Below are positions 53,551-61,959 of a stretch of 62,593 nucleotides of DNA, piece after piece (within the stretch, counting starts at the first letter, position 1; every line of letters starts with the position of its first letter). The position numbers were made by a program, and so were the translations under genes. The notes under the pieces are model-generated. The model worked only from the letters and a program-made list of their open reading frames with translations, was not told the DNA's origin and did no database searches. Location of the stretch: assembly GCA_026785885.1 (NCBI GenBank), contig JAJAZC010000141.1, forward strand, positions 1 to 62,593, in the 5' to 3' direction. Source of the DNA: Rubrivivax sp. (lineage in GTDB: Bacteria > Pseudomonadota > Gammaproteobacteria > Burkholderiales > Burkholderiaceae_C).

Positions 53551-56500
53551 ATGATGTTTACGAGTCCGTTGCACGGGTCCGCAACAACCTGGTCTGCTAG
53601 CCGGCCCGCTGTTGTTCTGCGCTTGCTCGGCGCCTACGCATTCGAGTTCGGTGGCCACCCGGTCGCCCAACCTACCTGGCAGCGCTCGCACGCACGCCGC
53701 CTGATTCAGCTGTTGTGCAGCGCGCCCAAATGCAGCGAATCGCGTGAGACCGTGCTGTCCGTGCTGTGGCCCGGCTCGGAAGAAGCACGTGCCCGCAACC
53801 GCCTGCACCACACCGTGCATTTCATCCGCAAGGCTTGGGACGAAATGCCTGCCGCTGCGCGGCCGCAGATCGCGGTGTGCAGCGACCGCGTCACCGTTAT
53901 GCCGGCCCCGGACACCTTGATCGACGTGCAGGCGTTTATCGCGCTGTCAGAAGCGGACCTGCCCGACGCCGAGCAGCAACTGACCAGCCTGGAGCAGGCG
54001 CTGTCGATGTACGCCGGCCCGCTGGCCGACGGTTGGGACGGCTGTGCAGTCATCGACGGCCGGCGCGCCTGGCTGGCCAGCCTGCGTGAGACGGTGTTGC
54101 GCGAAGCAGCTGCCACCGCCTGCGAACTGGGGCACGCCGAGCGCGCGCTGCATCACGCCCACCGGCTGGCGCTGCTGCTGGAGTCCGATGGTCAGGCGCA
54201 CGGCCAGTACGCGCTGCTGCTGGCCGACAACGGCCGCGCCGATGCGGCCCTCTTGCACTGCCAGGCCGTGCGGCCGCTGATCGAGGCCGAAGACAGGGTC
54301 TCGCTGGCGCAACTGGATCAAACCATTCAGTTGATTCAACAGCGCGCCAACCGTGCCGTAGAGCGGGGGAGTGCGCAGGAGAGTGCGCGGGTGATCGCGC
54401 GGGGGAGTGCGCAGGCGACTGCGGGTCCGAATGTCGGCACGAACAGCGGCCTGGAAAGCGGCCTGGAAAGCGGCCTGGAGGTCGGCACCAGCGTTGGCAC
54501 AGACAACGGCATGGATGTCGGCGCGCATGTCGGCGCGAATGTCAGTGCGAATGTCAGTGCGAACTTTGGTGCAAACGCGGGCACGAAGGTCGGCGCAGAT
54601 GCCAGCATGGAAATGGGCGCGAGCGTCGTTGCGCGTGAAGACGCGGCTCCATTCAGGCCACCCGCCACCGCGTACGCCATCGCGCAAGCGCCAGCTCCTG
54701 CCGGCCCGTTGATCGGCTACGCCATGCAGCTCGATTTGTGCCTGCACTGCCTGCACGATCCCTATGGCGCGTTGACTTCGGTGGTTGGCCCGCCCGGCTC
54801 GGGCAAATCGTTGTTGGCGGCCACCGCAGCCCTGCGCATGCAACCGGCGCTGCGGCATGGTGTGCTGTGGGTCGACGTGTCGCAGGTCGGTGGTGCACAG
54901 GACCTGCTGCAGACACTCGGCCGGGCTTTGACGCAGTGGTTCGGTGCCACGAGCGCAGACCTGGCGTCCATCGCGCGGGCACTGCAGGGCAAGGAGTTGC
55001 TGGTGGTGCTCGATGAACTGGTGGTGCCGGCCGACAGTCTGCAGCTCGCTTCGCTCTTCGGGCTGGCAGGGCGCGACACCCGCTGGCTCGTCACCGCCGA
55101 CTCGGCTTGCCACCTGCGTGGCGAACGCTTGGTGCGAATCGAGCCGCAAGGGCTGCTTTTGGCGCCGGGCCCGGGTGCGGCTTCACCGGCCGCACAAATC
55201 CTGCTGCGCCACTGTGTCCTGGCAGCCCACACGCAGGGGCCCCGCGCCTTGCAGCCGATCGAGCAGATCGCCACCGTGCTCGACGGCTTGCCGCTGCTGC
55301 TGGAGATTGCCGGACAAGCGCTGACATCAATGTCGCCCAATGAATTGCACGCGCGGCTCAAGCGCGACCCACTGGCGCTGATGCGCGATCCGCAAGGCCT
55401 CGGGCACGAGGCGACGCGTGGCGCCGCGCTGCCGGCTGCCCGGCTGGCGCAGCGCGTGATCGCCTGGCTGCAGCCTGCGTCGGCGCAGATGCGCGACATG
55501 CTGTATTTGCTGGGCCACTGCCGCAGCGCGTTGACACGGGAGGACATCGAAGTCCTGCTCGATCACCCGGGCAGCCCGCTGGTCAACACCTTGATCGAAC
55601 AGGCTGTACGCCATCAGTGGCTGCTGCGCCGCTCGGGCCGCCCTGCCGCGCATGGCGTGGTCAGCGAGTTCAGCGTGCCGCGCATCGTGACTGCGGCTCT
55701 GCGCCTGCTCGGCGACAACGACGAGTTGGCGTGCAACCGCACCCGCATCGAAAACTGGCTGACCCGCGGCCACCTGGCCGTGCGCGCAAATCCAGCTGCG
55801 CCCGTGGTGGGCACAGCAGCCGACACGGTCGCGTCGCATTGGTTCGATGCGCATGTGGCGGACATCGACGATGCCGTCGTGGCCAGCCTCGAAGCCGGGC
55901 GTCTGGATGCAGCCGCCGGCCTGTGCAAGGCCCACGCCGGGCACTGGTCACTGCAACAGCATGCAGCGCGCCTGAAGGTCTGGCTCGAGGGCTTGGGCGA
56001 CGCGATGGACACGCTGGACGCCAGCAGCGCCGCGGCGCTGCTGGTGGCCCGCGCCCGGCTGCGCGTACACCTGGGTGACATGCACTTGGCATGCAAAGAC
56101 GCCAGCCGTGCGCTGGCCCGGGTGGACCGTGATCAGGATGCCGAGGTCTCACTACAGGCGCTACACCTGTTGCAGCGCTACGGCTCGGCCAACGGCAGCC
56201 ATGAGCCCGACCGGCCGTCGTCCTTGCTCCAGCGTGGCGTCGATGCCGGTGAGAGCCTGCTGCGCGTGGCGCAGCTGGCGGTGCGCCACGGACAGTTGAC
56301 CCAGGCCTTGCCGCTGTGCGCGCAAGCCCTGGATGTCTTCGAGTACTTCGGCCTGGCCAACGGCATCGTCGCAGCCCACCAGTCCCGATCCAAGATCGCC
56401 TACGCGTTGGGCAATACGGAACTGTCTTTGCTTTGCCTGACCGAAGCCGAGCGGGCCGCTGAGCGCTCCGGCAACGCGCGTGAGGCGCACCGCACGCGCT

Positions 56501-57099
56501 TGATGCGGGCCGACGTGCTGCTGTCACAGATGCATTTTTCCGAGGCCATCAACATGGCTTCCGGACTTATGTCGAGCCCGGACGGCCACCACGATCCCAT
56601 CCTGGCGCTGCGCGGCATGGGAACGGTTGCCTGGGCCTATTACGGGCTCGGCGCCTACCGCCTGGCGCAGGCCCTGTGCAAGGACATGCGCGACCAAGTC
56701 AACGAGACGCGCGGCGTGGCGGCGCGCTTGAACGTGCAGATTCTTTCGGCGTTGATCGAAGCCCGCTGCCAGCGCCCGGCAGCAGCGCTGCGTAGCGCCT
56801 GCTCCGCGCTGGACTTGCTGATGACGAAACGGCCGCTGTCGGATCAGCAAGGCGATTTGGTCAACATGGCCGAACTGGCTTTTTGCCTGGACCGACCCGA
56901 TCTGGCCCGCCCCATGCTGCGCGCTCTGTGCGCATTCTCTGCACGTCCTGAACACCGGCTGCGCGAATGGGTCAGCGCGCGCATGAACCTGCTGACCGGA
57001 AAGGATTGGGCGACCACGCCGCAGCCGGTTGGTGAGGAGCCGATGGCCAGCCAGTTCGATGTGCTGACGACGCTGACGACGGTGCCCGCCCCGCTGTAG
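53551..57099 (+). CDS. Large SARP/BTAD-type ATPase regulator (second of two)
   Basis: The 1182-residue protein has the same layout as the gene before it: winged helix (LRLLGAYAFEFGGHPVAQP, ETVLSVLWPGSEEARARNRL), BTAD (about 125-265), P-loop NTPase (VVGPPGSGKSLLAATAAL near 410-425; LLVVLDELVVPAD near 484) and a helical TPR-like C-terminus (from about 790). Between BTAD and NTPase lies a 100-residue low-complexity linker of GAN/SGLE-type repeats (about 270-370). GAGG is present before the ATG. The two regulators are clearly related but diverged, so this is an old tandem duplication. Genes further downstream on the same strand are the likely targets. Confidence 0.85.
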   Translation: MMFTSPLHGSATTWSASRPAVVLRLLGAYAFEFGGHPVAQPTWQRSHARRLIQLLCSAPKCSESRETVLSVLWPGSEEARARNRLHHTVHFIRKAWDEMPAAARPQIAVCSDRVTVMPAPDTLIDVQAFIALSEADLPDAEQQLTSLEQALSMYAGPLADGWDGCAVIDGRRAWLASLRETVLREAAATACELGHAERALHHAHRLALLLESDGQAHGQYALLLADNGRADAALLHCQAVRPLIEAEDRVSLAQLDQTIQLIQQRANRAVERGSAQESARVIARGSAQATAGPNVGTNSGLESGLESGLEVGTSVGTDNGMDVGAHVGANVSANVSANFGANAGTKVGADASMEMGASVVAREDAAPFRPPATAYAIAQAPAPAGPLIGYAMQLDLCLHCLHDPYGALTSVVGPPGSGKSLLAATAALRMQPALRHGVLWVDVSQVGGAQDLLQTLGRALTQWFGATSADLASIARALQGKELLVVLDELVVPADSLQLASLFGLAGRDTRWLVTADSACHLRGERLVRIEPQGLLLAPGPGAASPAAQILLRHCVLAAHTQGPRALQPIEQIATVLDGLPLLLEIAGQALTSMSPNELHARLKRDPLALMRDPQGLGHEATRGAALPAARLAQRVIAWLQPASAQMRDMLYLLGHCRSALTREDIEVLLDHPGSPLVNTLIEQAVRHQWLLRRSGRPAAHGVVSEFSVPRIVTAALRLLGDNDELACNRTRIENWLTRGHLAVRANPAAPVVGTAADTVASHWFDAHVADIDDAVVASLEAGRLDAAAGLCKAHAGHWSLQQHAARLKVWLEGLGDAMDTLDASSAAALLVARARLRVHLGDMHLACKDASRALARVDRDQDAEVSLQALHLLQRYGSANGSHEPDRPSSLLQRGVDAGESLLRVAQLAVRHGQLTQALPLCAQALDVFEYFGLANGIVAAHQSRSKIAYALGNTELSLLCLTEAERAAERSGNAREAHRTRLMRADVLLSQMHFSEAINMASGLMSSPDGHHDPILALRGMGTVAWAYYGLGAYRLAQALCKDMRDQVNETRGVAARLNVQILSALIEARCQRPAAALRSACSALDLLMTKRPLSDQQGDLVNMAELAFCLDRPDLARPMLRALCAFSARPEHRLREWVSARMNLLTGKDWATTPQPVGEEPMASQFDVLTTLTTVPAPL
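54365..54640 (+). repeat. Imperfect tandem repeats in the linker of the second SARP
   Basis: Degenerate repeats occur here: GGGGGAGTGCGCAGG-type at 54365-54420, AGCGGCCTGGAA three times near 54450-54480, and GTCGGCGCGAAT-type 12-mers to about 54610. They encode a flexible linker (GLESGLESGLE, VGANVSANVSAN). All unit lengths keep the frame. Confidence 0.75.
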
Positions 57100-57250
57100 C
57101 GTGTGGCTTGAGACCGTGCCGACCTGGACACCCGCGAGCGCAAGGATTTGCGCTAGCTTGTCGTTGAACACGCCCGGGCCTTCGTCCTGCACGAGCACGC
57201 TGACTTCGGTCAGCGCGTCGACGTCAACGCCAGCGCCTGAACAATAGAGC

Positions 57251-57303
57251 GACGGGCGACGGGCGACGGGCGACGGGCAGCGGGCAGCGGGCAGCGGGCA
57301 GCG
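57251..57303. repeat. Heptamer array (GACGGGC)4(AGCGGGC)3
   Basis: Seven consecutive heptamers lie in the intergenic region after the second SARP gene, four of one kind and three of a one-base variant, followed by a partial unit. They precede the 11-bp array by 40 bp. The 57100-57250 stretch before them carries no convincing gene. Confidence 0.92.
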
Positions 57304-57342
57304 CTAGTGCGTCCTTTGGTTGCCTTGCTTCGATCGTGCGGG

Positions 57343-57463
57343 GCGCTTTGTCATCGCTTTGTCGGCTCTTTGTCATCGCCTTGTAGGCACTTTGTAGGCG
57401 CTTTGTAGGCGCTTTGTAGGCGCTTTGTCGGCGCTTTGTCGGCGCTTTGTCGGCGCCTTGTCC
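57343..57463. repeat. 11-bp direct-repeat array, eleven units
   Basis: Eleven consecutive 11-mers related to GCGCTTTGTMG fill 121 bp. Three are GCGCTTTGTCG, two are GCGCTTTGTAG and the rest differ by one to three bases, mainly at positions 2-4 and the last two. The CTTTGT core is kept in nearly all units (CCTTGT in two). The 11-bp period corresponds to one helical turn, so every unit faces the same side of the DNA. The array ends 111 bp before the next start codon and lies just after two SARP-type regulator genes. Confidence 0.9.
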
Positions 57464-57574
57464 TGGTTACCGGCGCCGCAAAGCCGGCCAAAGAGCGCGC
57501 AAAGCTGTACTGGCGACGCTGCGCTCCATTCGCTAGCAGCTCCCAGCCCCCCAAGTCAAGGAAAGAGGACCGCA

Positions 57575-57781
57575 ATGACGACAGATCGAGAAGCCGGCGC
57601 CATCTTCATGATCGACAGCGAAGCGCCGTGGCAGCGGGTCCTCGGCGATGGCCTACTCGAAGCGCAGACCACCCTGGCGCAGCTGCCACCCGAAGCTGCC
57701 GGGCCCACGCAGCGGGGCTGGCAGATCGTCGGACAGGCTTTCGAGTCCGGCATGCGGGCGCTGCAAGCCATTCGCGGCTGA
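57575..57781 (+). CDS. Small hypothetical protein
   Basis: The protein has 68 residues and no recognised family. The ATG at 57575 has AAAGAGG about 8 bp upstream. The sequence (starting MTTDREAGAIFMIDSEAPWQ and ending GQAFESGMRALQAIRG) is soluble-looking and helical, with no signal peptide. It is the first gene after the 11-bp repeat array and precedes the acyltransferase gene by 32 bp, so the two are probably co-transcribed. A carrier, leader or regulatory role is possible but not shown by the sequence. Confidence 0.6.
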   Translation: MTTDREAGAIFMIDSEAPWQRVLGDGLLEAQTTLAQLPPEAAGPTQRGWQIVGQAFESGMRALQAIRG

Positions 57782-57813
57782 GCCGGCCAAAGCCAGTCGC
57801 GGCACGTCCATCC

Positions 57814-58746
57814 ATGCAGGCTTTGCCGCACCCCGCCGCGCCGCACGCCCCGGACGCCGCGGCGCTTCAACTGCCACCGGGTGTGCACCAGGCCTGGCTG
57901 TTGATGCGCTGGGCAGCGGAGCGCACGCACCGCAGCAAGTGGTTGATGGCGTGCGCGATGGCGCGGCTGCAATTGCTGATGCGGGCACGCGTTGCGGCCC
58001 GGGTGCACGAGCGATTGGCGCTGGCCTACCCCGGCCTCAGCCCGCGCCAACTACAGGCACTGTTGCGCGACAACCTGCGCGAGACGGCTTATGCCGCAAT
58101 CGACCGTTTTCGCCTCTGGCGGCTGTGCGAGCAGGACCTGCGCGATCAGATCGACCTGCACGGTGCGGCCATCCTGCATCGCTACCTCGGCCGGCAACCC
58201 TTGGTGCTGCTGTGCCCGCACTTCACGGGCCTGGAGGCCGCCGCCCAGCGCCTGACCCTGGAGGGGCCGGGCATGACGCTCTACAACCCGCAACCCGACG
58301 CGAACGTCGACGCCGTGTGCCGCGCTGGCCGCCAGCGTTTCGGTGTGCAGCTGCTACTGCCCGTGGGCGCCAGTCTGCTGCCGATGGTGCGCCGGCTGCA
58401 GCGCGGTGTGGCACTGTTGTTGTTGCCCGATCTGTACCACAGCGGACCTGCGGCGCCCCCGTCGCGCTTGTTCGATCCTTCTGCAGGCACCGGCCCGCTG
58501 GCGGCCTGGTGCGCGGCCCGCATTGGCGCCGTGCTGCTGCCGGTGACGGTGTTGCGCACCGCAGGCCGCTACCGCGTCACCGTGCACGAGCCGTTGCCCG
58601 ATCAAGCCGGTGGCGCCGCTGCCACCTCCGATGCGCTCTGTGCCGCGCTGGAAAGCCTGGTGCGCAAAGCGCCGCAGCAGTACTTGTGGGCGCAGCTGCG
58701 CGCCCCGCGGACCGCAGCCCGGGCACCATTGGCAAACAGGCCGTAA
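57814..58746 (+). CDS. LpxL/HtrB-like lipid acyltransferase
   Basis: This is a member of the lysophospholipid acyltransferase superfamily, closest in pattern to lipid A lauroyl/myristoyl acyltransferases. The HX4D/E motif is LLCPHFTGLEAAAQRL near residue 135. A second block reads TLYNPQPDANVDAVCRAGRQ, and a third VALLLLPDLYHSGPAAPPSR, with WCAARIGAVLLPVTVLR downstream. Length is 310 residues from the ATG at 57814. The usual N-terminal membrane anchor is weak. LpxL enzymes acylate lipid A, but a copy placed with regulators, small proteins and a ZorAB-like pair may have another acceptor. Confidence 0.8.
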   Translation: MQALPHPAAPHAPDAAALQLPPGVHQAWLLMRWAAERTHRSKWLMACAMARLQLLMRARVAARVHERLALAYPGLSPRQLQALLRDNLRETAYAAIDRFRLWRLCEQDLRDQIDLHGAAILHRYLGRQPLVLLCPHFTGLEAAAQRLTLEGPGMTLYNPQPDANVDAVCRAGRQRFGVQLLLPVGASLLPMVRRLQRGVALLLLPDLYHSGPAAPPSRLFDPSAGTGPLAAWCAARIGAVLLPVTVLRTAGRYRVTVHEPLPDQAGGAAATSDALCAALESLVRKAPQQYLWAQLRAPRTAARAPLANRP

Positions 58747-58838
58747 AGCGCAGCAAAGCGCCGTCGAATCGGTCCGTTTGAAAGTGGGGAAGCGGCGCTT
58801 GGCGGCCGCGCCCTCCTGCGCCACCCAAGGACCCTGAC

Positions 58839-60536
58839 ATGGATGCAAACATGAACCGCTGGCTAGTCTCTGGCGTGTGGCTTGCGGCGGTGATGGCCCT
58901 GGTGTCGGCATCGACGCAAGGGGCCATCGGCGTGGCCGCAATGTGGGCCTTGCCTGCTGCGCTGGCCGCCACGATGGCCGGGCTCGGTTGGCCCGACAAA
59001 CCGATGTCGCGCATCGTCGCTGGCGCAGGCTTGGTGTGGCAGCTGGCGCTGATCGGCGCGTACTGGCCATTTGCACACCGCGACGACGCCCCCGGCGCCA
59101 TGGGCCCGATGACCTGGCCGCTGCACTCGCTGGTGATCCTGGGTGTACTGATCGCGCTGTCGCTGGCTTTCGTGGCCATGTTCTTGCTGCCGGCGTTGGG
59201 CTTGTCCAAGCGCTTGAAGCAGGCCAGCGAAGCGGTCCCCGGCCCGGCCGAAGAAGCCCGTGAGTGCATGGCCACCGTGCTGCAGGCTGATCCCGAACTG
59301 ATGCCGCTGTGGAAGGAGTACCTGGCCCTCTTGCACCCGACGCTGGACGACGTCGGCAACCCGCGCACGAGTGCAATGGTCAGCGCGCGTGCCGTGTTCG
59401 AGCTGGTTACGGTGACGCAGTCGCGGCTGCGGCTGGACCTGTTCCGCAACCTGCCGGGCATCTTCACGGGCATCGGCATCATCGGCACCTTCAGCGGCCT
59501 GATCATGGGCCTGCGCACGTTCCGCATCTCGCAAGACCCGCAGGTCGTGCAGAAAAGCCTGGAGCTGCTGATGGCTGGCGTCTGGGAGGCCTTTTTGATC
59601 TCCGCGCTGGCCATCACATTGGCCATTGCGGTAACGCTGATCGAGAAGGTTGTGATGTCGCTGGTGATGCGCCGGCTCGACCGCTTGACCCTGGCGCTGG
59701 ATGAGGCGTATCCGCCCGAGCCACCGATGCAGGCTACAGCCCAGAACGCTGCGGTTACAGAGAGCTGGATGCCGCGCCTGGTAAGCGTGTTGGACGCGCT
59801 GGCGTCAGGCCGCGCGCCGGCACCCATGGCGGCCGTTGCGAACACGGCGCTGATGCCGATTGCGGACTACGGCGACATGCCGATGCAGCCTGGCGTGGCC
59901 ACCACCGCATCGGCAGCCATGCCCACCGACTTGCTTGGCCCGCTGATGGACATGAGCCAGCAGACCCGCCTGGCCACCACCGCGATGGCCGAGCTTGCCG
60001 GCAGCCTGCCGGCCGCGCTGGCGCAGCAGTTTCAGGGTGCCAGCCAGGCGCAGCAGCAGTCGGTGCAGGCCATGCGCGCGCTGTCGTCGCGGCTCGAGGG
60101 TGTGGCCTCGGGCATCGAGGTCTCCGGCCGCAAGACGCTGGAAACCGTCGCATCGCGTTTGATGCAGTCCGAGGCCAACATGAACGCGCGCCACCACGCG
60201 GTGGTTGAAAGCCTGGCCGAGCTGGTGCAGCGCATCGAAACCCTGTGCGGCCTGCTGCAACAGGACCGTCACGACGGCGCGGGCGGCCATGCGATGTTCG
60301 ACTCGCAAGCGGCGGATGGCAACGGCTTCGAGCTGCCCAACTACGCAGGCGAAACGCGCCGTGGAGGCAACGGCGCGGGCTTCCAGCAATCTGCCGCCCA
60401 GGGCCGCAATGCAGCGCGCCCGTCGCCGGTGAATTACGAGGACTTCAACGACTTCGACGATGCCGGCTACGGCCAGCCGCGCGAGCCGGACAACCGCTAT
60501 GGGCGCGGTGGTGACGGCGGAAGTTTCGGCACATGA
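58839..60536 (+). CDS. zorA: ZorA-like MotA/TolQ/ExbB-family protein with long tail
   Basis: This is a probable stator subunit of a proton-driven inner-membrane motor. The 565-residue protein has hydrophobic segments at about 9-25, 30-48, 57-76 and 95-120. The two MotA-core segments are at 205-226 (LPGIFTGIGIIGTFSGLIMG) and 248-272 (WEAFLISALAITLAIAVTLI). After about 290 comes a long cytoplasmic tail with coiled-coil character (FQGASQAQQQSVQAMRALSS to SLAELVQRIETLCGLL) and a Gly/Asn/Asp-rich end. The LPGIFTGIGIIGTF pattern and the tail are typical of ZorA rather than flagellar MotA. The stop overlaps the next gene by 4 bp (60533-60536). The three extra N-terminal segments are unusual. Confidence 0.75.
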   Translation: MDANMNRWLVSGVWLAAVMALVSASTQGAIGVAAMWALPAALAATMAGLGWPDKPMSRIVAGAGLVWQLALIGAYWPFAHRDDAPGAMGPMTWPLHSLVILGVLIALSLAFVAMFLLPALGLSKRLKQASEAVPGPAEEARECMATVLQADPELMPLWKEYLALLHPTLDDVGNPRTSAMVSARAVFELVTVTQSRLRLDLFRNLPGIFTGIGIIGTFSGLIMGLRTFRISQDPQVVQKSLELLMAGVWEAFLISALAITLAIAVTLIEKVVMSLVMRRLDRLTLALDEAYPPEPPMQATAQNAAVTESWMPRLVSVLDALASGRAPAPMAAVANTALMPIADYGDMPMQPGVATTASAAMPTDLLGPLMDMSQQTRLATTAMAELAGSLPAALAQQFQGASQAQQQSVQAMRALSSRLEGVASGIEVSGRKTLETVASRLMQSEANMNARHHAVVESLAELVQRIETLCGLLQQDRHDGAGGHAMFDSQAADGNGFELPNYAGETRRGGNGAGFQQSAAQGRNAARPSPVNYEDFNDFDDAGYGQPREPDNRYGRGGDGGSFGT

Positions 60537-61345
60537 ACGCGCTGAACTACCGCCGCCGTGCGGCCGCGGATGGTGGCGGCGAGAGCGCAGACAAAGTGTT
60601 CTGGATTTCCTTCGCCGACATGATGACGGCGCTGATGGTGCTGTTCCTGATGGTGATGGCCGTGGCGCTGTTGGCCATCACGCAGCCCCAGCCGCCGCAG
60701 CCCACGCCACCGGCCGAGATTGTCAAACCCGAGCCACCCTCGGCGGCAGAGCCCGAGTCGACGCCACGGGTCAAAACAGAAACGCCGCCCGAACCGGTGC
60801 CGCCGGATGCGCAAAGCCGCGCGGTCGAGCTGCTGATGCAGCAGATTGCAGCCGCTGTCGAAGGCACACCCGGCGTGCAGCTGGACACGCGCCGCCACGT
60901 CATTGATTTCGGGGACCGCGCGCGTTTCATGACCGGCAGCCACCGGCTCGATACCGCCAGCGCGCAACTGTTGCGCGGCTTCGTGCCGCAGCTGCTGGCC
61001 ATCACGCAAACAGAACTCGGCAAACGCTGGATTCAGCGCGTCGTGGTCGAAGGCTTTGCCGACCCGCGCGGCGACTACCTCTACAACCTGAACCTGAGCC
61101 TGCAACGCGGCCAACGTGTGCTGTGCGCGCTGCTGGACCGCGCTGAGGACGGCAGCGTGTTGAGCGATGCGCAGCGCACGGAAGTGCGCAACATCTTCTC
61201 CGTCGGCGGCTTTTCGTTCAACGATCAGCGCGAGTCGCTGGATGCCAGCCGGCGCATCGAACTGCGCATCGAGTTCGGGCCGCGCCCGCCGGTGCCGGCC
61301 ACCGCACAAACGGTGGGCTTCGGCAGTTGCCGGCTGGCACCGTGA
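60533..61345 (+). CDS. zorB: ZorB-like MotB/OmpA-family protein
   Basis: This is the partner of the preceding stator protein, 270 residues. One N-terminal membrane segment carries the proton-path aspartate (FWISFADMMTALMVLFLMVM, Asp29). A Pro/Glu-rich periplasmic linker (about 52-95) follows. The OmpA-like peptidoglycan-binding domain shows ARFMTGSHRLDTASAQLL and VVVEGFADPRGDYLYNLNLS, then LQRGQRVLCALLDRAED. The start overlaps the ZorA-like gene by 4 bp, so translation is coupled. In Zorya anti-phage systems this pair works with ZorC/D or ZorE, but the next three genes here do not encode such proteins. Confidence 0.78.
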   Translation: MNALNYRRRAAADGGGESADKVFWISFADMMTALMVLFLMVMAVALLAITQPQPPQPTPPAEIVKPEPPSAAEPESTPRVKTETPPEPVPPDAQSRAVELLMQQIAAAVEGTPGVQLDTRRHVIDFGDRARFMTGSHRLDTASAQLLRGFVPQLLAITQTELGKRWIQRVVVEGFADPRGDYLYNLNLSLQRGQRVLCALLDRAEDGSVLSDAQRTEVRNIFSVGGFSFNDQRESLDASRRIELRIEFGPRPPVPATAQTVGFGSCRLAP

Positions 61346-61483
61346 TGCAACTGTCGACCGTGCCAAGCGGTACGCAAAGCCACGCAAAGCAAGCCGAAAG
61401 CGCGGGTGCCCACAGTACGTTGGTGTCTTCAGCCCTCGCCTGCTCCTGATGAGCGCTGATGTCTAACACGACCGAGGCCCCCG

Positions 61484-61948
61484 ATGTACAACCGCCACGA
61501 CACCGCAGCCAGACCTGCCCCAGCTGACAAGCTCGAAGGCCTGGACCTGCTCGTGACGGACAAGCGCGGTCGCCAACAGCGTTTGTCGGTGGCCAGCGGG
61601 TGGCCGGAGCCGGCTGTCGCAACCACGCCCACGGTGCCGGACCGCGAAGCACCACCGAGTGACCCAGCGCCGCCCGCGGCTGAACCGGCGGCACCTGACA
61701 TCCACCACATCGCCATTCACATGGGCAGCGTGATGGCCAGGCCCAAGGTCGTCGAGACGGAACTCGAAACCGCGTTTGCTGATGGCAGCAAGGCGGTGGA
61801 CGACGCGGCCGCAAGCGACGGCGGGCTCGATGCGCAAACTGCGCCAGGCCTGTTGAACGACACCGCTGCCGCTGCCGCGGACGCAGCCCATTCCCACCCC
61901 GTTGCCGGCGATGGCAACACACCATCCGACCCACCCAAACCCACCTGA
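61484..61948 (+). CDS. Acidic low-complexity hypothetical protein
   Basis: The protein has 154 residues and no recognised family. The ATG at 61484 has GAGG 7 bp upstream. The N-terminal part (DKLEGLDLLVTDKRGRQQRL) and the middle (IHHIAIHMGSVMARPKVVET) look structured. The rest is Pro/Ala/Asp-rich and probably disordered, with no signal peptide. It follows the ZorB-like gene after 138 bp and precedes the next small gene by 11 bp. It could be a chaperone or adaptor for the small proteins downstream, which is speculation. Confidence 0.55.
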   Translation: MYNRHDTAARPAPADKLEGLDLLVTDKRGRQQRLSVASGWPEPAVATTPTVPDREAPPSDPAPPAAEPAAPDIHHIAIHMGSVMARPKVVETELETAFADGSKAVDDAAASDGGLDAQTAPGLLNDTAAAAADAAHSHPVAGDGNTPSDPPKPT

Positions 61949-61959
61949 AAGGAAACGAC

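Noticed and set aside
57100-57240. Minus-strand stretch reading as protein-like sequence (LVQDEGPGVFNDKLAQILAL)
   Set aside because: Possibly a gene relic, but no start, no family and only about 45 codons; too weak to list as a feature.
57343-57463. CRISPR array interpretation of the 11-mer repeats
   Set aside because: Units are contiguous with no spacers and far too short; no cas genes are nearby.
58839-61345. Flagellar motA/motB
   Set aside because: No flagellar genes nearby, and the long coiled-coil tail and sequence pattern fit ZorA/ZorB better than MotA/MotB.
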